DNA of 64,000 bases from contig NZ_JBCMUN010000004.1 in NCBI RefSeq assembly GCF_050467285.1, positions 124,001-188,000 of the forward strand, given 5' to 3'. The translations under genes were made by a program, and so were the position numbers. The stretch is from Paenibacillus_E oryzisoli_A. GTDB lineage: Bacteria > Bacillota > Bacilli > Paenibacillales > NBRC-103111. Below, in pieces: positions 50,684 through 60,016 of this stretch. Within the stretch, counting starts at the first letter, position 1; every line of letters starts with the position of its first letter. The notes beneath the pieces are model-generated. The model made no database searches. It saw only the letters and a program-made list of their open reading frames with translations, and was not told the DNA's origin.

Positions 50684-51583
50684 TTATGTTAACGCTCGCT
50701 CGATGACGGCCATCCGAATCGGCACGCCGTGGGCAATTTGCGTAAAAATTTTGGACTTCTCGTGCTCGACCAATTCGTCGTCGATCTCTACATTCCGGTT
50801 CACCGGAGCTGGATGCATGATAATCGCATGAGGCGCCATGCGGCTTGCCCGCTCTATCGTCATGCCGTACTGCTCACGGTATTCTTCCGTGGAGCGCAGC
50901 AGCCCATGGTCGTGGCGCTCCAGCTGCACGCGCAGCATCATCACGACGTCGGATTGCAAAGCTTCCTCGAAGCTTACGTAAGGCGCGAACTGTGCTAGCT
51001 CCGGCGCTTGCATGCTAGGCGGCGCGCAAAACTTCACTTTTGCCCCCAGCTCCAGCAGTCCCCACAGGTTGGAGCGCGCGACGCGGCTGTGCAGGATGTC
51101 TCCGACGATGGAGACGGTCAATCCTTTGATGGCGCCGAAATGCTTGCGCATCGTGTAGAAGTCGAGCAGCGCCTGCGTCGGATGCTCGTTGTTACCGTCG
51201 CCCGCGTTGATGAGCGGGACTTTGATTTTCTCGGCGAGCTCTTGCAGCACGCCCGTTGGCTTGAGGCGGATCACGCCGGCATCGATGCCCATAGACTCCA
51301 AGGTCCGCACCGTGTCGTAGATGGACTCGCCTTTTTGCACGCTCGATTCCGCTGCCGAGAAGTTCAGCACGCCCGCGCCGAGGCGCTTCTGAGCGAGTTC
51401 AAACGAGAAGCGTGTTCTTGTGCTATTTTCAAAGAATAGATTCGATACGAATTTGCCTTGCAGGGTATTCGTCACTTTGGATGGATGCTGCTCCCAGTAT
51501 GCTGCGCGATCCAGAAGGCTTGTGATCTCCGCGGCGCTTACGCCTTTCAGACCCAAGAAATGCTTTGTTTGCTGTGTGCTCAC
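50684..51583 (-). CDS. pyrB: Aspartate carbamoyltransferase catalytic subunit
   Basis: PyrB joins carbamoyl phosphate and aspartate. Carbamoyl-phosphate binding FENSTRTRFSFE and the aspartate-side MLRVQLERHDH are present; the length (299 residues) is normal. A GTG at 51583 lies 8 bases after AGGAG, 5 bases after the pyrR stop, so the genes are coupled; an upstream in-frame ATG at 51613 overlaps pyrR. Confidence 0.96.
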   Translation of the reverse strand: MSTQQTKHFLGLKGVSAAEITSLLDRAAYWEQHPSKVTNTLQGKFVSNLFFENSTRTRFSFELAQKRLGAGVLNFSAAESSVQKGESIYDTVRTLESMGIDAGVIRLKPTGVLQELAEKIKVPLINAGDGNNEHPTQALLDFYTMRKHFGAIKGLTVSIVGDILHSRVARSNLWGLLELGAKVKFCAPPSMQAPELAQFAPYVSFEEALQSDVVMMLRVQLERHDHGLLRSTEEYREQYGMTIERASRMAPHAIIMHPAPVNRNVEIDDELVEHEKSKIFTQIAHGVPIRMAVIERALT

Positions 51584-51588
51584 GATAC

Positions 51589-52146
51589 TCACTCCTGTTT
51601 CCCCCTCAACCATCGAATGATGACTTCATCTTTATCGTCTTTCTCCGTCAGCATCACTTCGATGCTTTCGCTTTTGGATGTCGGCACGTTCTTGCCCACA
51701 TAGTCGGGACGAATCGGCAGTTCGCGATGTCCCCTGTCCACCAGCACAGCGAGCTGAATCATTTGCGGTCGGCCGAGATCAATCAAGGCGTCCATCGCCG
51801 CCCGAACGGTTCTACCGGTAAAGAGCACGTCGTCGAACAATATGATTTTGCGATCCTGGATTTGCAGCTTGCCGCCTTCCTGCGCGTTTTCCACGGAGCG
51901 AACTTTGACGCGGTCATCCCGGTAGGACGTGATGTCGATTTCGCCCACGGGCATCGGGACGCCTTCAATATCCAAAATGCGTTCCGCCACACGCTTGGCC
52001 AAATAAATGCCGCGGGTACGAATGCCGATCAGGGTACAGTTCTCTACCCCTTTATTCTTTTCCAGGATCTCGTGCGCAATCCGCGTCAACGCTCTGCGAA
52101 TACCCATTTCGTCCATAATGACGGTATGTTCCGCCGTCTCACTCAT
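51589..52146 (-). CDS. pyrR: PyrR, pyr operon attenuation regulator and uracil phosphoribosyltransferase
   Basis: PyrR binds UMP/UTP and the pyr leader RNA and causes termination; it also has uracil phosphoribosyltransferase activity. The 185-residue protein has the PRPP motif IILFDDVLFTGRTVRAA and the typical N-terminus MDEMGIRRALTRIAHEI. ATG at 52146 lies 8 bases after AAGGAGG. It is the first gene of the operon. Confidence 0.97.
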   Translation of the reverse strand: MSETAEHTVIMDEMGIRRALTRIAHEILEKNKGVENCTLIGIRTRGIYLAKRVAERILDIEGVPMPVGEIDITSYRDDRVKVRSVENAQEGGKLQIQDRKIILFDDVLFTGRTVRAAMDALIDLGRPQMIQLAVLVDRGHRELPIRPDYVGKNVPTSKSESIEVMLTEKDDKDEVIIRWLRGKQE

Positions 52147-52199
52147 CGTTCTCGCCTCCTTAACGTCTGATTCAGCCATTAGCCGGTTCGGGTTCGGAA

Positions 52200-52378
52200 A
52201 CCAAAAAACTCCTTGCCAATTTGCGGCAAGGAGTTCCGAACGCACAACGAGACAGAGCGGGTCAGCTGGATACAGCGCATCCGAGCTGGTACAGTCGAAC
52301 CGCAGTTCGACCATCCCGACTTTCAATCGTTCACCTTGCCAGCCTCTCTGGACTGTCTTTAAAGGTACTTATGTAATT
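52200..52378 (-). promoter_or_regulatory. pyr operon PyrR-binding leader and attenuator
   Basis: On the minus strand the leader carries the PyrR-binding core AGTCCAGAGAGGCT (within 52354-52331) and a terminator whose stem ACTCCTTGCC/GGCAAGGAGT lies at 52202-52236 with a following T-run. The predicted start is near 52378, and the leader reaches pyrR at 52146. UMP-bound PyrR would favour the terminator. Confidence 0.9.
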
Positions 52379-52384
52379 GAAAGA

Positions 52385-52413
52385 ATTATCCCATTTTCGA
52401 CACCGTAAGTCAA
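52385..52413 (-). promoter_or_regulatory. Promoter of the pyr operon
   Basis: TTGACT (52413-52408) and GATAAT (52390-52385) are exactly 17 bases apart on the minus strand. Confidence 0.8.
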
Positions 52414-52455
52414 TATTTTTTTCTTTCCTCAAATTAGAGTAATAAAGATCGGATA

Positions 52456-52464
52456 TGATATAAT
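52456..52464 (+). promoter_or_regulatory. Extended -10 promoter of the ABC exporter pair
   Basis: TGATATAAT is an extended -10; no good -35 is seen. It is divergent from the pyr promoter and 44 bases before the start codon. Confidence 0.5.
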
Positions 52465-52507
52465 TACCATGCTAATTATCGAGTTGTCGAGGATGAAGGA
52501 GGAACCT

Positions 52508-54232
52508 ATGTTTAAACTTTTTCGGTTGTTACGACCGTACCAAGCATCAGTTGCGGCCATCATTATTTTGATGCTCCTTCAGTCGCTGGCGCAGCTCTAC
52601 TTGCCGACCCTCTTATCGGACATCGTGGATACCGGGGTCGTCAAAGGCGATGTCGGATACATTCTCCGATTCGGCGCCTACATGCTCCTCGTGGCTATGG
52701 GCGCAATGGCTTGTGTCATGGTGGCGAGCTATCTGCTTGCCCGCACGGCGACCGGCTTCGGCAGAGACTTGCGGCGCAAGCTGTTCGCGCATGTCGAAAG
52801 CTTTTCTCTGGGGGAATTTGATAAAATCGGCACGTCCTCCATCATTACGCGCACGACGAACGATATTTCTCAAGTGCAGCAAGTGATTGTGATGATGCGG
52901 ATGTTCATCGGCGCACCAACGATGCTGATCGGCGGCGTTATTATGGCTACTTATAAAGATGCTCATTTGGCGCTTGTATTAGTAGCCGTAATTCCGATCC
53001 TCGCCTTGGTCATCGTCGGCATTATGCGTACCGGCATGCCGCTTTTCAAAGCGCTGCAAGTGAAAATCGACGGCATCAACCTCGTCCTGCGCGAACATTT
53101 GACCGGCATTCGCGTCATTCGAGCGTTTAACCGCTCCGAGCACGAAAAGAAAAAATTTGAAACGGCAAACCAGGAATTTACGCAAACGGCGATTCGCGTG
53201 AACTCCATTATGGTCACGATGATGCCGCTGATGATGCTGATTTTTAACATGGGCATGGTCGTTATTCTCTGGTACGGCGGTATTCGGATCGATAACAATC
53301 ATATGGAAATCGGCGATCTGATGGCATTCATTCAGTACGCAATGCAAATTATGTTCAGCATGTTCATGATGACGATGATCTTCATGATGATCCCGCGCGC
53401 AACCGCTTCCGCGGCTCGTATTAATGAAGTGCTTGCGATTGAGTCTACGATTCATGATGCGTCTGCGCCTGCAGTGCTGAAAGGCCGTGAAACCAGAGTC
53501 GAATTCCGTGACGTGACATTCTCCTATCCCGGCGCCGAGCAACCAGCGCTGCACGACATTTCGTTTACGGCGGAGCCCGGTGAAGTGACGGCCATTATCG
53601 GCGGTACAGGTTCAGGCAAAACGACGCTGATGAACCTGCTGCTTCGCTTCTACGACGCGGACAGCGGTGAAATCGCGCTGAATGGTACGGGGATCCGCGC
53701 GCTGTCACTGGAGAGTTTGCGCGGGCAAATCGGCTATGTGCCGCAGAAAGCGGTTCTTTTCTCCGGTTCTGTGGCATCCAACGTGCTCTTCGGCAACGAA
53801 GACGCTTCGGAAGAAGAGATGAGGCATGCCGCCGCGACGGCGCAGGCAAGAGATTTTATAGAAGAAATGAAAGACGGCTACAGTTCCCTGTTGGCCCAAG
53901 GCGGCACGAATCTGTCCGGTGGTCAGAAGCAGCGCCTCTCCATTGCCCGTGCGCTTGCGCGAAAGCCTTCGATTTATGTATTCGACGACAGCTTCTCCGC
54001 GCTCGACTTTAAAACCGATGCCAAGCTCCGCGCAGCGCTGAAAGCGGAAACCGAGCAAGCAACCATGCTTATCGTCGCGCAGCGCGTCAGCACGATTATG
54101 GACGCTAACAAAATTGTCGTCCTGGACGAAGGACGCATCGCCGGAATCGGTACGCATAGCGAACTGATGCGAACCTGCGACGTTTATCAGGAAATCGTAG
54201 CTTCCCAGCTATCGGAGGAGGAAAGCGCATGA
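52508..54232 (+). CDS. ABC exporter subunit with degenerate ATPase site
   Basis: The 574-residue half-transporter has a six-segment membrane domain (about 1-320) and an ATPase domain with Walker A GGTGSGKTT, signature LSGGQKQRL and Walker B YVFDDSFSALD. The catalytic Glu after Walker B is replaced by Asp, which is typical of one half of a heterodimeric exporter. AGGAGGA lies just before the ATG. It overlaps the partner gene (ATGA). Confidence 0.9.
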   Translation: MFKLFRLLRPYQASVAAIIILMLLQSLAQLYLPTLLSDIVDTGVVKGDVGYILRFGAYMLLVAMGAMACVMVASYLLARTATGFGRDLRRKLFAHVESFSLGEFDKIGTSSIITRTTNDISQVQQVIVMMRMFIGAPTMLIGGVIMATYKDAHLALVLVAVIPILALVIVGIMRTGMPLFKALQVKIDGINLVLREHLTGIRVIRAFNRSEHEKKKFETANQEFTQTAIRVNSIMVTMMPLMMLIFNMGMVVILWYGGIRIDNNHMEIGDLMAFIQYAMQIMFSMFMMTMIFMMIPRATASAARINEVLAIESTIHDASAPAVLKGRETRVEFRDVTFSYPGAEQPALHDISFTAEPGEVTAIIGGTGSGKTTLMNLLLRFYDADSGEIALNGTGIRALSLESLRGQIGYVPQKAVLFSGSVASNVLFGNEDASEEEMRHAAATAQARDFIEEMKDGYSSLLAQGGTNLSGGQKQRLSIARALARKPSIYVFDDSFSALDFKTDAKLRAALKAETEQATMLIVAQRVSTIMDANKIVVLDEGRIAGIGTHSELMRTCDVYQEIVASQLSEEESA

Positions 54233-56112
54233 GCGACAAAGGGAAAGATCACCGTTCCTCCCCTCCCCCTGGCGTAAACCCGGGGCATTTTGGCCGGGGA
54301 GGCGCCGGCGGCATGGGACGTCCGGTTCAAAAAGCCAAAGATTTCAAAGGCACGCTGAAACGGCTGCTTTCTTATTTAAAACCGTTCCGGGTCTCCATCT
54401 CCATTGTGCTCGTAGCGGCGATCCTTAGCACCCTCTTCGGCATCGTCTCCCCGAAACTGATGGGGAATGCCACCACCAAGCTGTTCGAAGGCGCGATGGC
54501 GAAGATGAAAGGTGTCGCAGGAGCCAAAATCGATTTTGACGGCATTCTGCACATTATTCTGATTCTCGCCGTCCTGTATGTGCTCAGTGCAGCGCTTACG
54601 TACGTGCAGCAGCGCGTCATGGTCAACGTCGCTCAGCGCGTCGTCTTCAACTTGCGCCGCGATATCAGTGAGAAGCTGACGCGTGTACCACTCTCTTTCT
54701 TCGATTCCCGCAGCCACGGAGATACGATGAGCCGCGCGACGAATGACATCGATACGATCTCGTCGACAATGCAGCAAAGCTTGACGCAGCTCATTACGTC
54801 GATTGTGACGCTTCTCGGGGTCATCATCATGATGCTGACGATCTCCCCGCTGCTGACATTGGCGACGATTATCACCTTGCCGCTGAGCATTTGGGGCACG
54901 AAGATGATCGCCTCCCGCTCGCAAAAATATTTCATCGGCCAGCAGCGGACGATCGGCGAGCTCAACGGGCACGTTGAGGAAATGTTTACCGGGCATTCGA
55001 TTGTAAAAGCATACGGACGTGAGCAGGACTCCGTGAATAAATTCAACGAGATCAACGATCGGCTCTACCACACGGGCTGGAAAGCGCAGTTTATTTCCGG
55101 GCTGATTTTCCCGCTCATGTCGTTCATCGGCAACATCGGCTATGTGCTCGTCAGCGTCATCGGCGGCATCATGGTTACTCACGGCGCGATTAAAATCGGG
55201 GACATTCTCGCCTTCATTCAATATTCGAATCAGTTCGGCATGCCGATTACGCAAGTGGCGAATATCGCGAACGTTATTCAGTCGACGATTGCGGCGGCTG
55301 AGCGGGTTTTTGAATTGCTGGATGAAAAAGAGGAAGTGGCGGAAGCTTCAGTGGCGAAAACGGTCTCCCACGTACAAGGCCATGTTCAGTTTGATAACGT
55401 AGCCTTCTCCTACAAAGAGGATCAGCCGCTCATCGAAAGCATGAACATCAACGTAAAGCCCGGCCAGACGGTCGCTATTGTCGGTCCTACCGGCGCAGGC
55501 AAAACCACGATCGTCAACCTGCTCATGCGGTTTTACGAATTAAACGGCGGACGAATCGCCATTGACGGCGTCGATACGCGCGACATGTCCCGCAGCCATC
55601 TGCGTGAAATGTTCGGCATGGTGCTGCAGGATACGTGGCTGTTCAACGGCACGATCCGCGACAACATCGCGTACGGCCGCAAGGATGCCACCGAGCACGA
55701 TGTCGTGCAGGCAGCCATTGCAGCGAACGCGGATCATTTTATCCGGACGCTGCCGGACGGGTATGATACGATTTTAAATGAAGAAGCGTCCAACCTGTCC
55801 CACGGGCAAAAGCAGCTCTTGACCATCGCCCGCGCCATTCTGGCCGATCCGGCGATTCTGATTCTCGATGAGGCGACGAGCAGCGTTGATACGCGGACCG
55901 AGATGGCGATTCAACGGGCCATGAATCATCTGATGGCGGATCGCACGTCTTTCGTGATTGCGCATCGGTTGTCGACCATCCGGGAAGCTGATTTGATCCT
56001 GGTTATGAACCACGGTACGGTCATTGAGCAAGGCACGCATCTGGAGCTGCTCGCACAGCACGGCTTCTACGCTGATCTGTACAACAGCCAATTTGCGACA
56101 AAAGCTGTGTAG
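54229..56112 (+). CDS. ABC exporter partner subunit with canonical Walker B
   Basis: The 627-residue half-transporter has a Gly/Pro-rich N-terminal extension (residues 1-35), six membrane segments and an ATPase domain with Walker A GPTGAGKTT and Walker B LILDEATSSVD, where the catalytic Glu is present. Its signature is LSHGQ rather than LSGGQ. So the composite site formed by the first subunit's Walker motifs and this signature is degenerate, and the reciprocal site is complete. This is the layout of heterodimeric drug exporters such as BmrCD. Substrate unknown. Confidence 0.9.
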   Translation: MSDKGKDHRSSPPPGVNPGHFGRGGAGGMGRPVQKAKDFKGTLKRLLSYLKPFRVSISIVLVAAILSTLFGIVSPKLMGNATTKLFEGAMAKMKGVAGAKIDFDGILHIILILAVLYVLSAALTYVQQRVMVNVAQRVVFNLRRDISEKLTRVPLSFFDSRSHGDTMSRATNDIDTISSTMQQSLTQLITSIVTLLGVIIMMLTISPLLTLATIITLPLSIWGTKMIASRSQKYFIGQQRTIGELNGHVEEMFTGHSIVKAYGREQDSVNKFNEINDRLYHTGWKAQFISGLIFPLMSFIGNIGYVLVSVIGGIMVTHGAIKIGDILAFIQYSNQFGMPITQVANIANVIQSTIAAAERVFELLDEKEEVAEASVAKTVSHVQGHVQFDNVAFSYKEDQPLIESMNINVKPGQTVAIVGPTGAGKTTIVNLLMRFYELNGGRIAIDGVDTRDMSRSHLREMFGMVLQDTWLFNGTIRDNIAYGRKDATEHDVVQAAIAANADHFIRTLPDGYDTILNEEASNLSHGQKQLLTIARAILADPAILILDEATSSVDTRTEMAIQRAMNHLMADRTSFVIAHRLSTIREADLILVMNHGTVIEQGTHLELLAQHGFYADLYNSQFATKAV

Positions 56113-56115
56113 AAA

Positions 56116-56167
56116 TATTGGCTCTCCTGTCGGCTTTCTGCTAAGATAGGAGAGTCAATCATATTTT
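56116..56167 (+). terminator. Probable terminator between ABC genes and dapH
   Basis: ATTGGCTCTCCT pairs with AGGAGAGTCAAT (one wobble), followed by a short T-run before dapH. Confidence 0.6.
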
Positions 56168-56183
56168 TGAAGGAGATGTCACC

Positions 56184-56894
56184 ATGTCTGAAATGAACAC
56201 ACTGGAAATTATCCAATTTATCCGCGACAGCAAAAAGAAAACCCCTGTCAAAGTATACGTAAAAGGAAACCTGGACGGCCTTGAATTTGGCGAAGGCAGC
56301 CAAGCGTTTATCTCCGGCGGAAGCGGCGTCGTTTTCGGCGAGTGGAGCGAAATCGCGCCTGTCCTGGAAGCCAATAAAGATAAAGTCGTGGATTATGTTG
56401 TTGAATCCGACCGCCGCAACTCCGCTATCCCTACGCTGGATCTGAAACCGATCAACGCTCGTATCGAGCCAGGCGCGGTTATCCGCGACAAAGTGCACAT
56501 TGGCGACAATGCCGTCATCATGATGGGCGCGCTCATCAACATCGGCGCATCCGTCGGTGACGGCACGATGATCGACATGAATGCAGTGCTTGGCGGCCGT
56601 GCGCAAATCGGTAAAATGTGCCACATCGGCGCAGGCGCGGTTGTAGCCGGTGTAATCGAGCCTCCTTCCGCTCAACCTTGCGTCGTTGAAGACGACGTGC
56701 TGATCGGCGCAAACGCAGTTATCCTCGAAGGCGTGCGCATTGGACAAGGTTCCGTTGTTGCTGCTGGCGCGGTCGTAACGCAAGATGTTGAGCCGTTCAC
56801 TGTCGTTGCAGGCGCTCCTGCTCGCGTGATCAAGAAAGTTGACGACAAAACCAAATCCAAAACGGAAATTCTTGCGGATCTTCGCAAGCTGTAA
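56184..56894 (+). CDS. dapH: Tetrahydrodipicolinate N-acetyltransferase
   Basis: DapH acetylates tetrahydrodipicolinate in the acetylase branch of the lysine/DAP pathway. The 236-residue protein has a DapH-type N-terminal domain and a left-handed beta-helix from about residue 90 with hexapeptide repeats (IEPGAVIRDKVHIGDNAVIM, GRAQIGKMCHIGAGAVV), as in LbH acyltransferases. It is followed after 21 bases by dapL. Confidence 0.93.
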   Translation: MSEMNTLEIIQFIRDSKKKTPVKVYVKGNLDGLEFGEGSQAFISGGSGVVFGEWSEIAPVLEANKDKVVDYVVESDRRNSAIPTLDLKPINARIEPGAVIRDKVHIGDNAVIMMGALINIGASVGDGTMIDMNAVLGGRAQIGKMCHIGAGAVVAGVIEPPSAQPCVVEDDVLIGANAVILEGVRIGQGSVVAAGAVVTQDVEPFTVVAGAPARVIKKVDDKTKSKTEILADLRKL

Positions 56895-56915
56895 GCCGTA
56901 CCGGAGGATACTGAT

Positions 56916-58037
56916 ATGCTGAGCCCCTTTGTTGAACTGCGGCGCAAGCTGCATCAAATCCCGGAGCCCGGCTTTCAGGAATTCAAAACGCAGATGCTGC
57001 TGCTGGACGAACTCAGCAAGCTGCCTCAACACCGAATGTCGATACGCACTTGGCGTACCGGCATTCTTGTTTATATCCGCGGTTTGAATCCTGCAAAGCG
57101 TTTCGGCTATCGCGCCGATATGGACGGGCTGCCGATTCCCGAGGATACGGGACTGCCGTTCCCTTCCGAGCATCCCGGCTATATGCACGCCTGCGGGCAC
57201 GACTTCCACATGTCGATCGGCATGGGTGTCGTCACGCACTTCGTGCATCATCCCATGAAAGATGATCTCGTTGTGTTGTTCCAGCCCGCGGAGGAAGGTC
57301 CTGGCGGTGCACTGCCGATGCTGGGCGCGGAAGAGTTCCAGGACTGGAAACCGGATCAAATGCTGGCGCTGCACATCGCGCCGGAATATCCGGTCGGCAC
57401 GATTGCGACGCGGCCTGAAATTTTGTTCGCGAACACGTCCGAGCTGTTCATCGACCTGCACGGCACAGGCGGCCATGCGGCATATCCGCACCGCGCCAAC
57501 GATATGATTATCGCAGCGGCGCAAATGGTCGGCCAGTTGCAGACGATCGTCTCGCGGAACGTGAATCCGCTGGACGCCGCCGTCGTTACGATCGGCAAGT
57601 TGGAGGCCGGCACGAAGCAGAACATCATCGCCGAGAACGCGCGGCTGGAAGGTACAATTCGCACCTTATCCGCCGATTCCATGCGGCAAGTAAAGCGCCG
57701 GATCGAAGCGATCACTGCGGGCATCGAGGCTTCCTTCGAATGCGAAGCGAAGATCGACTACGGTTCGAACTACATGCAGGTGTTTAATACGCCTGATGTG
57801 ACCAGGGAGTTCATGGACTGGCTGAAAGGGCGGGACAATGTTACGCTTGTGGAGTGCACCGAGGCGATGACTGGGGAAGATTTCGGTTACTTCCTGGAGC
57901 AGATTCCGGGCTTCATGTTCTGGCTTGGCGTCGATACACCGCATGGCCTGCATCATGCGAAGCTGAATCCCGACGAGGATGCGATTGATTTGGCGATTAC
58001 TACGATTACGGCGTATTTGGAGTACAAATCCGTCTAA
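56916..58037 (+). CDS. dapL: N-acetyl-diaminopimelate deacetylase
   Basis: This M20-type amidohydrolase removes the acetyl group to give LL-diaminopimelate. Metal motifs MHACGHDFHM and QPAEEGPGGAL (Glu) and the final His in HGLHHAKLNPDE are visible; the core has the usual dimerisation domain. The length (373) is normal. It follows dapH by 21 bases and ends at a terminator. Naming follows the Bacillus gene in the same pathway. Confidence 0.92.
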   Translation: MLSPFVELRRKLHQIPEPGFQEFKTQMLLLDELSKLPQHRMSIRTWRTGILVYIRGLNPAKRFGYRADMDGLPIPEDTGLPFPSEHPGYMHACGHDFHMSIGMGVVTHFVHHPMKDDLVVLFQPAEEGPGGALPMLGAEEFQDWKPDQMLALHIAPEYPVGTIATRPEILFANTSELFIDLHGTGGHAAYPHRANDMIIAAAQMVGQLQTIVSRNVNPLDAAVVTIGKLEAGTKQNIIAENARLEGTIRTLSADSMRQVKRRIEAITAGIEASFECEAKIDYGSNYMQVFNTPDVTREFMDWLKGRDNVTLVECTEAMTGEDFGYFLEQIPGFMFWLGVDTPHGLHHAKLNPDEDAIDLAITTITAYLEYKSV

Positions 58038-58051
58038 TCTCACCTGTGAAC

Positions 58052-58096
58052 AAAAAGGAGCAAGATACCTACTCAGGTACCTTGCTCCTCTTTTTT
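58052..58096. terminator. Bidirectional terminator
   Basis: AAAAGGAGCAAG and TTGCTCCTCTTTT form an extended stem with inner pairing (GGTACC around TACTCAG) between convergent dapL and the DMT gene. Confidence 0.85.
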
Positions 58097-59009
58097 ATAT
58101 AACGGCACCGTCTCGCACTCTCCCCGTCTGCTTCGATTTCACACGCTGCCCTCCGCCATTCACCATATAGATGCCAACGCCAATCAGCGCACCGCCGACG
58201 CCGACATACCAACGGATCTGCTCACCTAAGAGCAGCCAACTGGACAATACGCCGAAGAACGGAACCAAGAACAGAAAGGAACTCGTCTTAGCCGGATCGC
58301 CTTGCCCAAGCAAATAAAACCAAACGGAAAACTGCACAATCGAGCAGAGAATAACAAGAACTAACAGAATACCGATGGAGGAAGGCGTCAACACCATCGC
58401 CGGATGCTCAGTCCCAACGCTCAACAGCAGCAAAATCACTCCACCGAACAGCATTTGATAGGCAGCAAGGACAATGGCATCGATCTCCGCTCCCCATCTC
58501 TTAATCAGCAGGGTAGCCGCCGCGAAGCACAACGCCCCTGCAAGACCGAGCACGATGCCGCCCTGAAGCCGCAGTTGGAACCCGAGGGTGGAGATAACGC
58601 CGACGAATCCGACCACTACCCCCAGCCATTGACGCAAGCTGTATACCGCTCTCAACAGAAGTGCTCCCAGCACCACGACTAGCAATGGGCTCATAAACGT
58701 AATGATCGACGACTCGCTGGCCGTAATCCAGTGCATGCTGTAGTAGCAAAATCCCATAACCCCCGCGGTTTGGCATAAACCGATCACAGCCACCTGCAGC
58801 CATGACGTTCTCCCCTTCGGCCGTGGCCTCCGTGCGGCCAATATCGCCAGCAATCCACCTGCCAGCACGTAGCGAATCCCCATCAAGAAGAAAGGCGGCG
58901 CATACGCAAGTCCCATTTTGCCAATAGGGAATGCGATGCCCATCACAAACGTCGTTAAAATAAGCAGCACAGCAAATTTCCAAGGTGCCAATCTTGTCTG
59001 TCTCTCCAT
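58095..59009 (-). CDS. EamA/DMT-family transporter
   Basis: The 304-residue protein has ten predicted membrane segments arranged as two EamA repeats, with a conserved ESSIITFMSPLLVVVLGALL. Such transporters export amino acids or metabolites. ATG at 59009 lies 8 bases from GGAGG. It is divergent from a LysR gene that probably controls it. Confidence 0.88.
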   Translation of the reverse strand: MERQTRLAPWKFAVLLILTTFVMGIAFPIGKMGLAYAPPFFLMGIRYVLAGGLLAILAARRPRPKGRTSWLQVAVIGLCQTAGVMGFCYYSMHWITASESSIITFMSPLLVVVLGALLLRAVYSLRQWLGVVVGFVGVISTLGFQLRLQGGIVLGLAGALCFAAATLLIKRWGAEIDAIVLAAYQMLFGGVILLLLSVGTEHPAMVLTPSSIGILLVLVILCSIVQFSVWFYLLGQGDPAKTSSFLFLVPFFGVLSSWLLLGEQIRWYVGVGGALIGVGIYMVNGGGQRVKSKQTGRVRDGAVI

Positions 59010-59051
59010 CCACACAACCTCCGATTCCAATCTGTTATTGGTTTACCGTTA

Positions 59052-59081
59052 TTGTAGTAGAGGTTGCCTATTATGTATAAT
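59052..59081 (+). promoter_or_regulatory. LysR promoter with palindrome over the -10
   Basis: TTGTAG (59052-59057) and TATAAT (59076-59081) are 18 bases apart. The palindrome ATTATGTATAAT (59070-59081) covers the -10, a possible autoregulatory site between the divergent genes. Confidence 0.5.
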
Positions 59082-59143
59082 GATTGTATTTGATAAGATC
59101 CATCACAATATCTGATACCTAATAGAAGGGAGCAATCACAACC

Positions 59144-60016
59144 ATGGAAAGCTCAGAGCTACGCATGTTTCAAATGGTGGCGCGAGAAGGCACCATCACG
59201 AAGGCCGCTCAGCAGTTAGGTTATGTGCAGTCGAATGTCACAGCGCGCATCCAATCGCTTGAATCCGAAATCGGCTCACCTTTGTTCAATCGCCATCCAC
59301 GCGGCATGTCGCTGACATCCAGCGGCAAGCTGCTTCTGACCTATGCCGATAAAATTATCGGACTGCTGGATGAAGCCAAGCTGGCTCTCACCGATCGGAA
59401 CAAACCATACGGCATGCTCGCCATCGGTTCGACGCAAACTTGTGCCGCGGTGCGCCTGCCTGCGCTGCTGACAAAATACTATCAGCAGTTTCCGGGCGTT
59501 CAGCTGTCTCTCACCACTGGACATACGGCCGATCTCATCGACCGCATGCTCCACTACGAGCTCGACGGCGCCTTTATCGGCGGCAGCTTCGAACATCCCG
59601 AGCTCACCTCAGTCATCGCTTTCCCCGAGGAGCTGGTCATCGTTTCCACGCCCGCTGTCACAGCCTTGGAAGAGGCCGTGAGCAAGCCGGTTCTCGTCTT
59701 TTCAACCGGTTGCTCGTACCGGGAAATTTTACAGGCATGGCTCGCCACACTCGGCCCTTCCCAGCCGCCCATGATGGAATTTGGCACTTTGGAGGCGATT
59801 CTGGGCGGTGTGGCTGCTGGCCTGGGTATTTCCTTGGTCCCGAAAACCGTCGCGAACAAATACGTCAAAGAGGGAACGATGCGCACGCACACCGTTCCCT
59901 CCCCTTATCGTTATATCAACACCGAATTCATCACGCGAAAAGACGCCTTTAACAGCAGCGCGCTGCGCGAACTGATTCGTCTGCTGCAGGAACCGTCCGC
60001 TATTGAGGCAGACTGA
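59144..60016 (+). CDS. LysR-family regulator divergent from the DMT transporter
   Basis: The 290-residue regulator has the LysR helix-turn-helix (FQMVAREGTITKAAQQLGYV, QSNVTARIQSLESEIG) and an effector domain with GMLAIGSTQTCAAVRLPALL. It resembles the YtlI/CzcR-type LysR proteins. Its 3' end overlaps the convergent MFS gene by 17 bases. Likely target: the DMT gene. Confidence 0.92.
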   Translation: MESSELRMFQMVAREGTITKAAQQLGYVQSNVTARIQSLESEIGSPLFNRHPRGMSLTSSGKLLLTYADKIIGLLDEAKLALTDRNKPYGMLAIGSTQTCAAVRLPALLTKYYQQFPGVQLSLTTGHTADLIDRMLHYELDGAFIGGSFEHPELTSVIAFPEELVIVSTPAVTALEEAVSKPVLVFSTGCSYREILQAWLATLGPSQPPMMEFGTLEAILGGVAAGLGISLVPKTVANKYVKEGTMRTHTVPSPYRYINTEFITRKDAFNSSALRELIRLLQEPSAIEAD

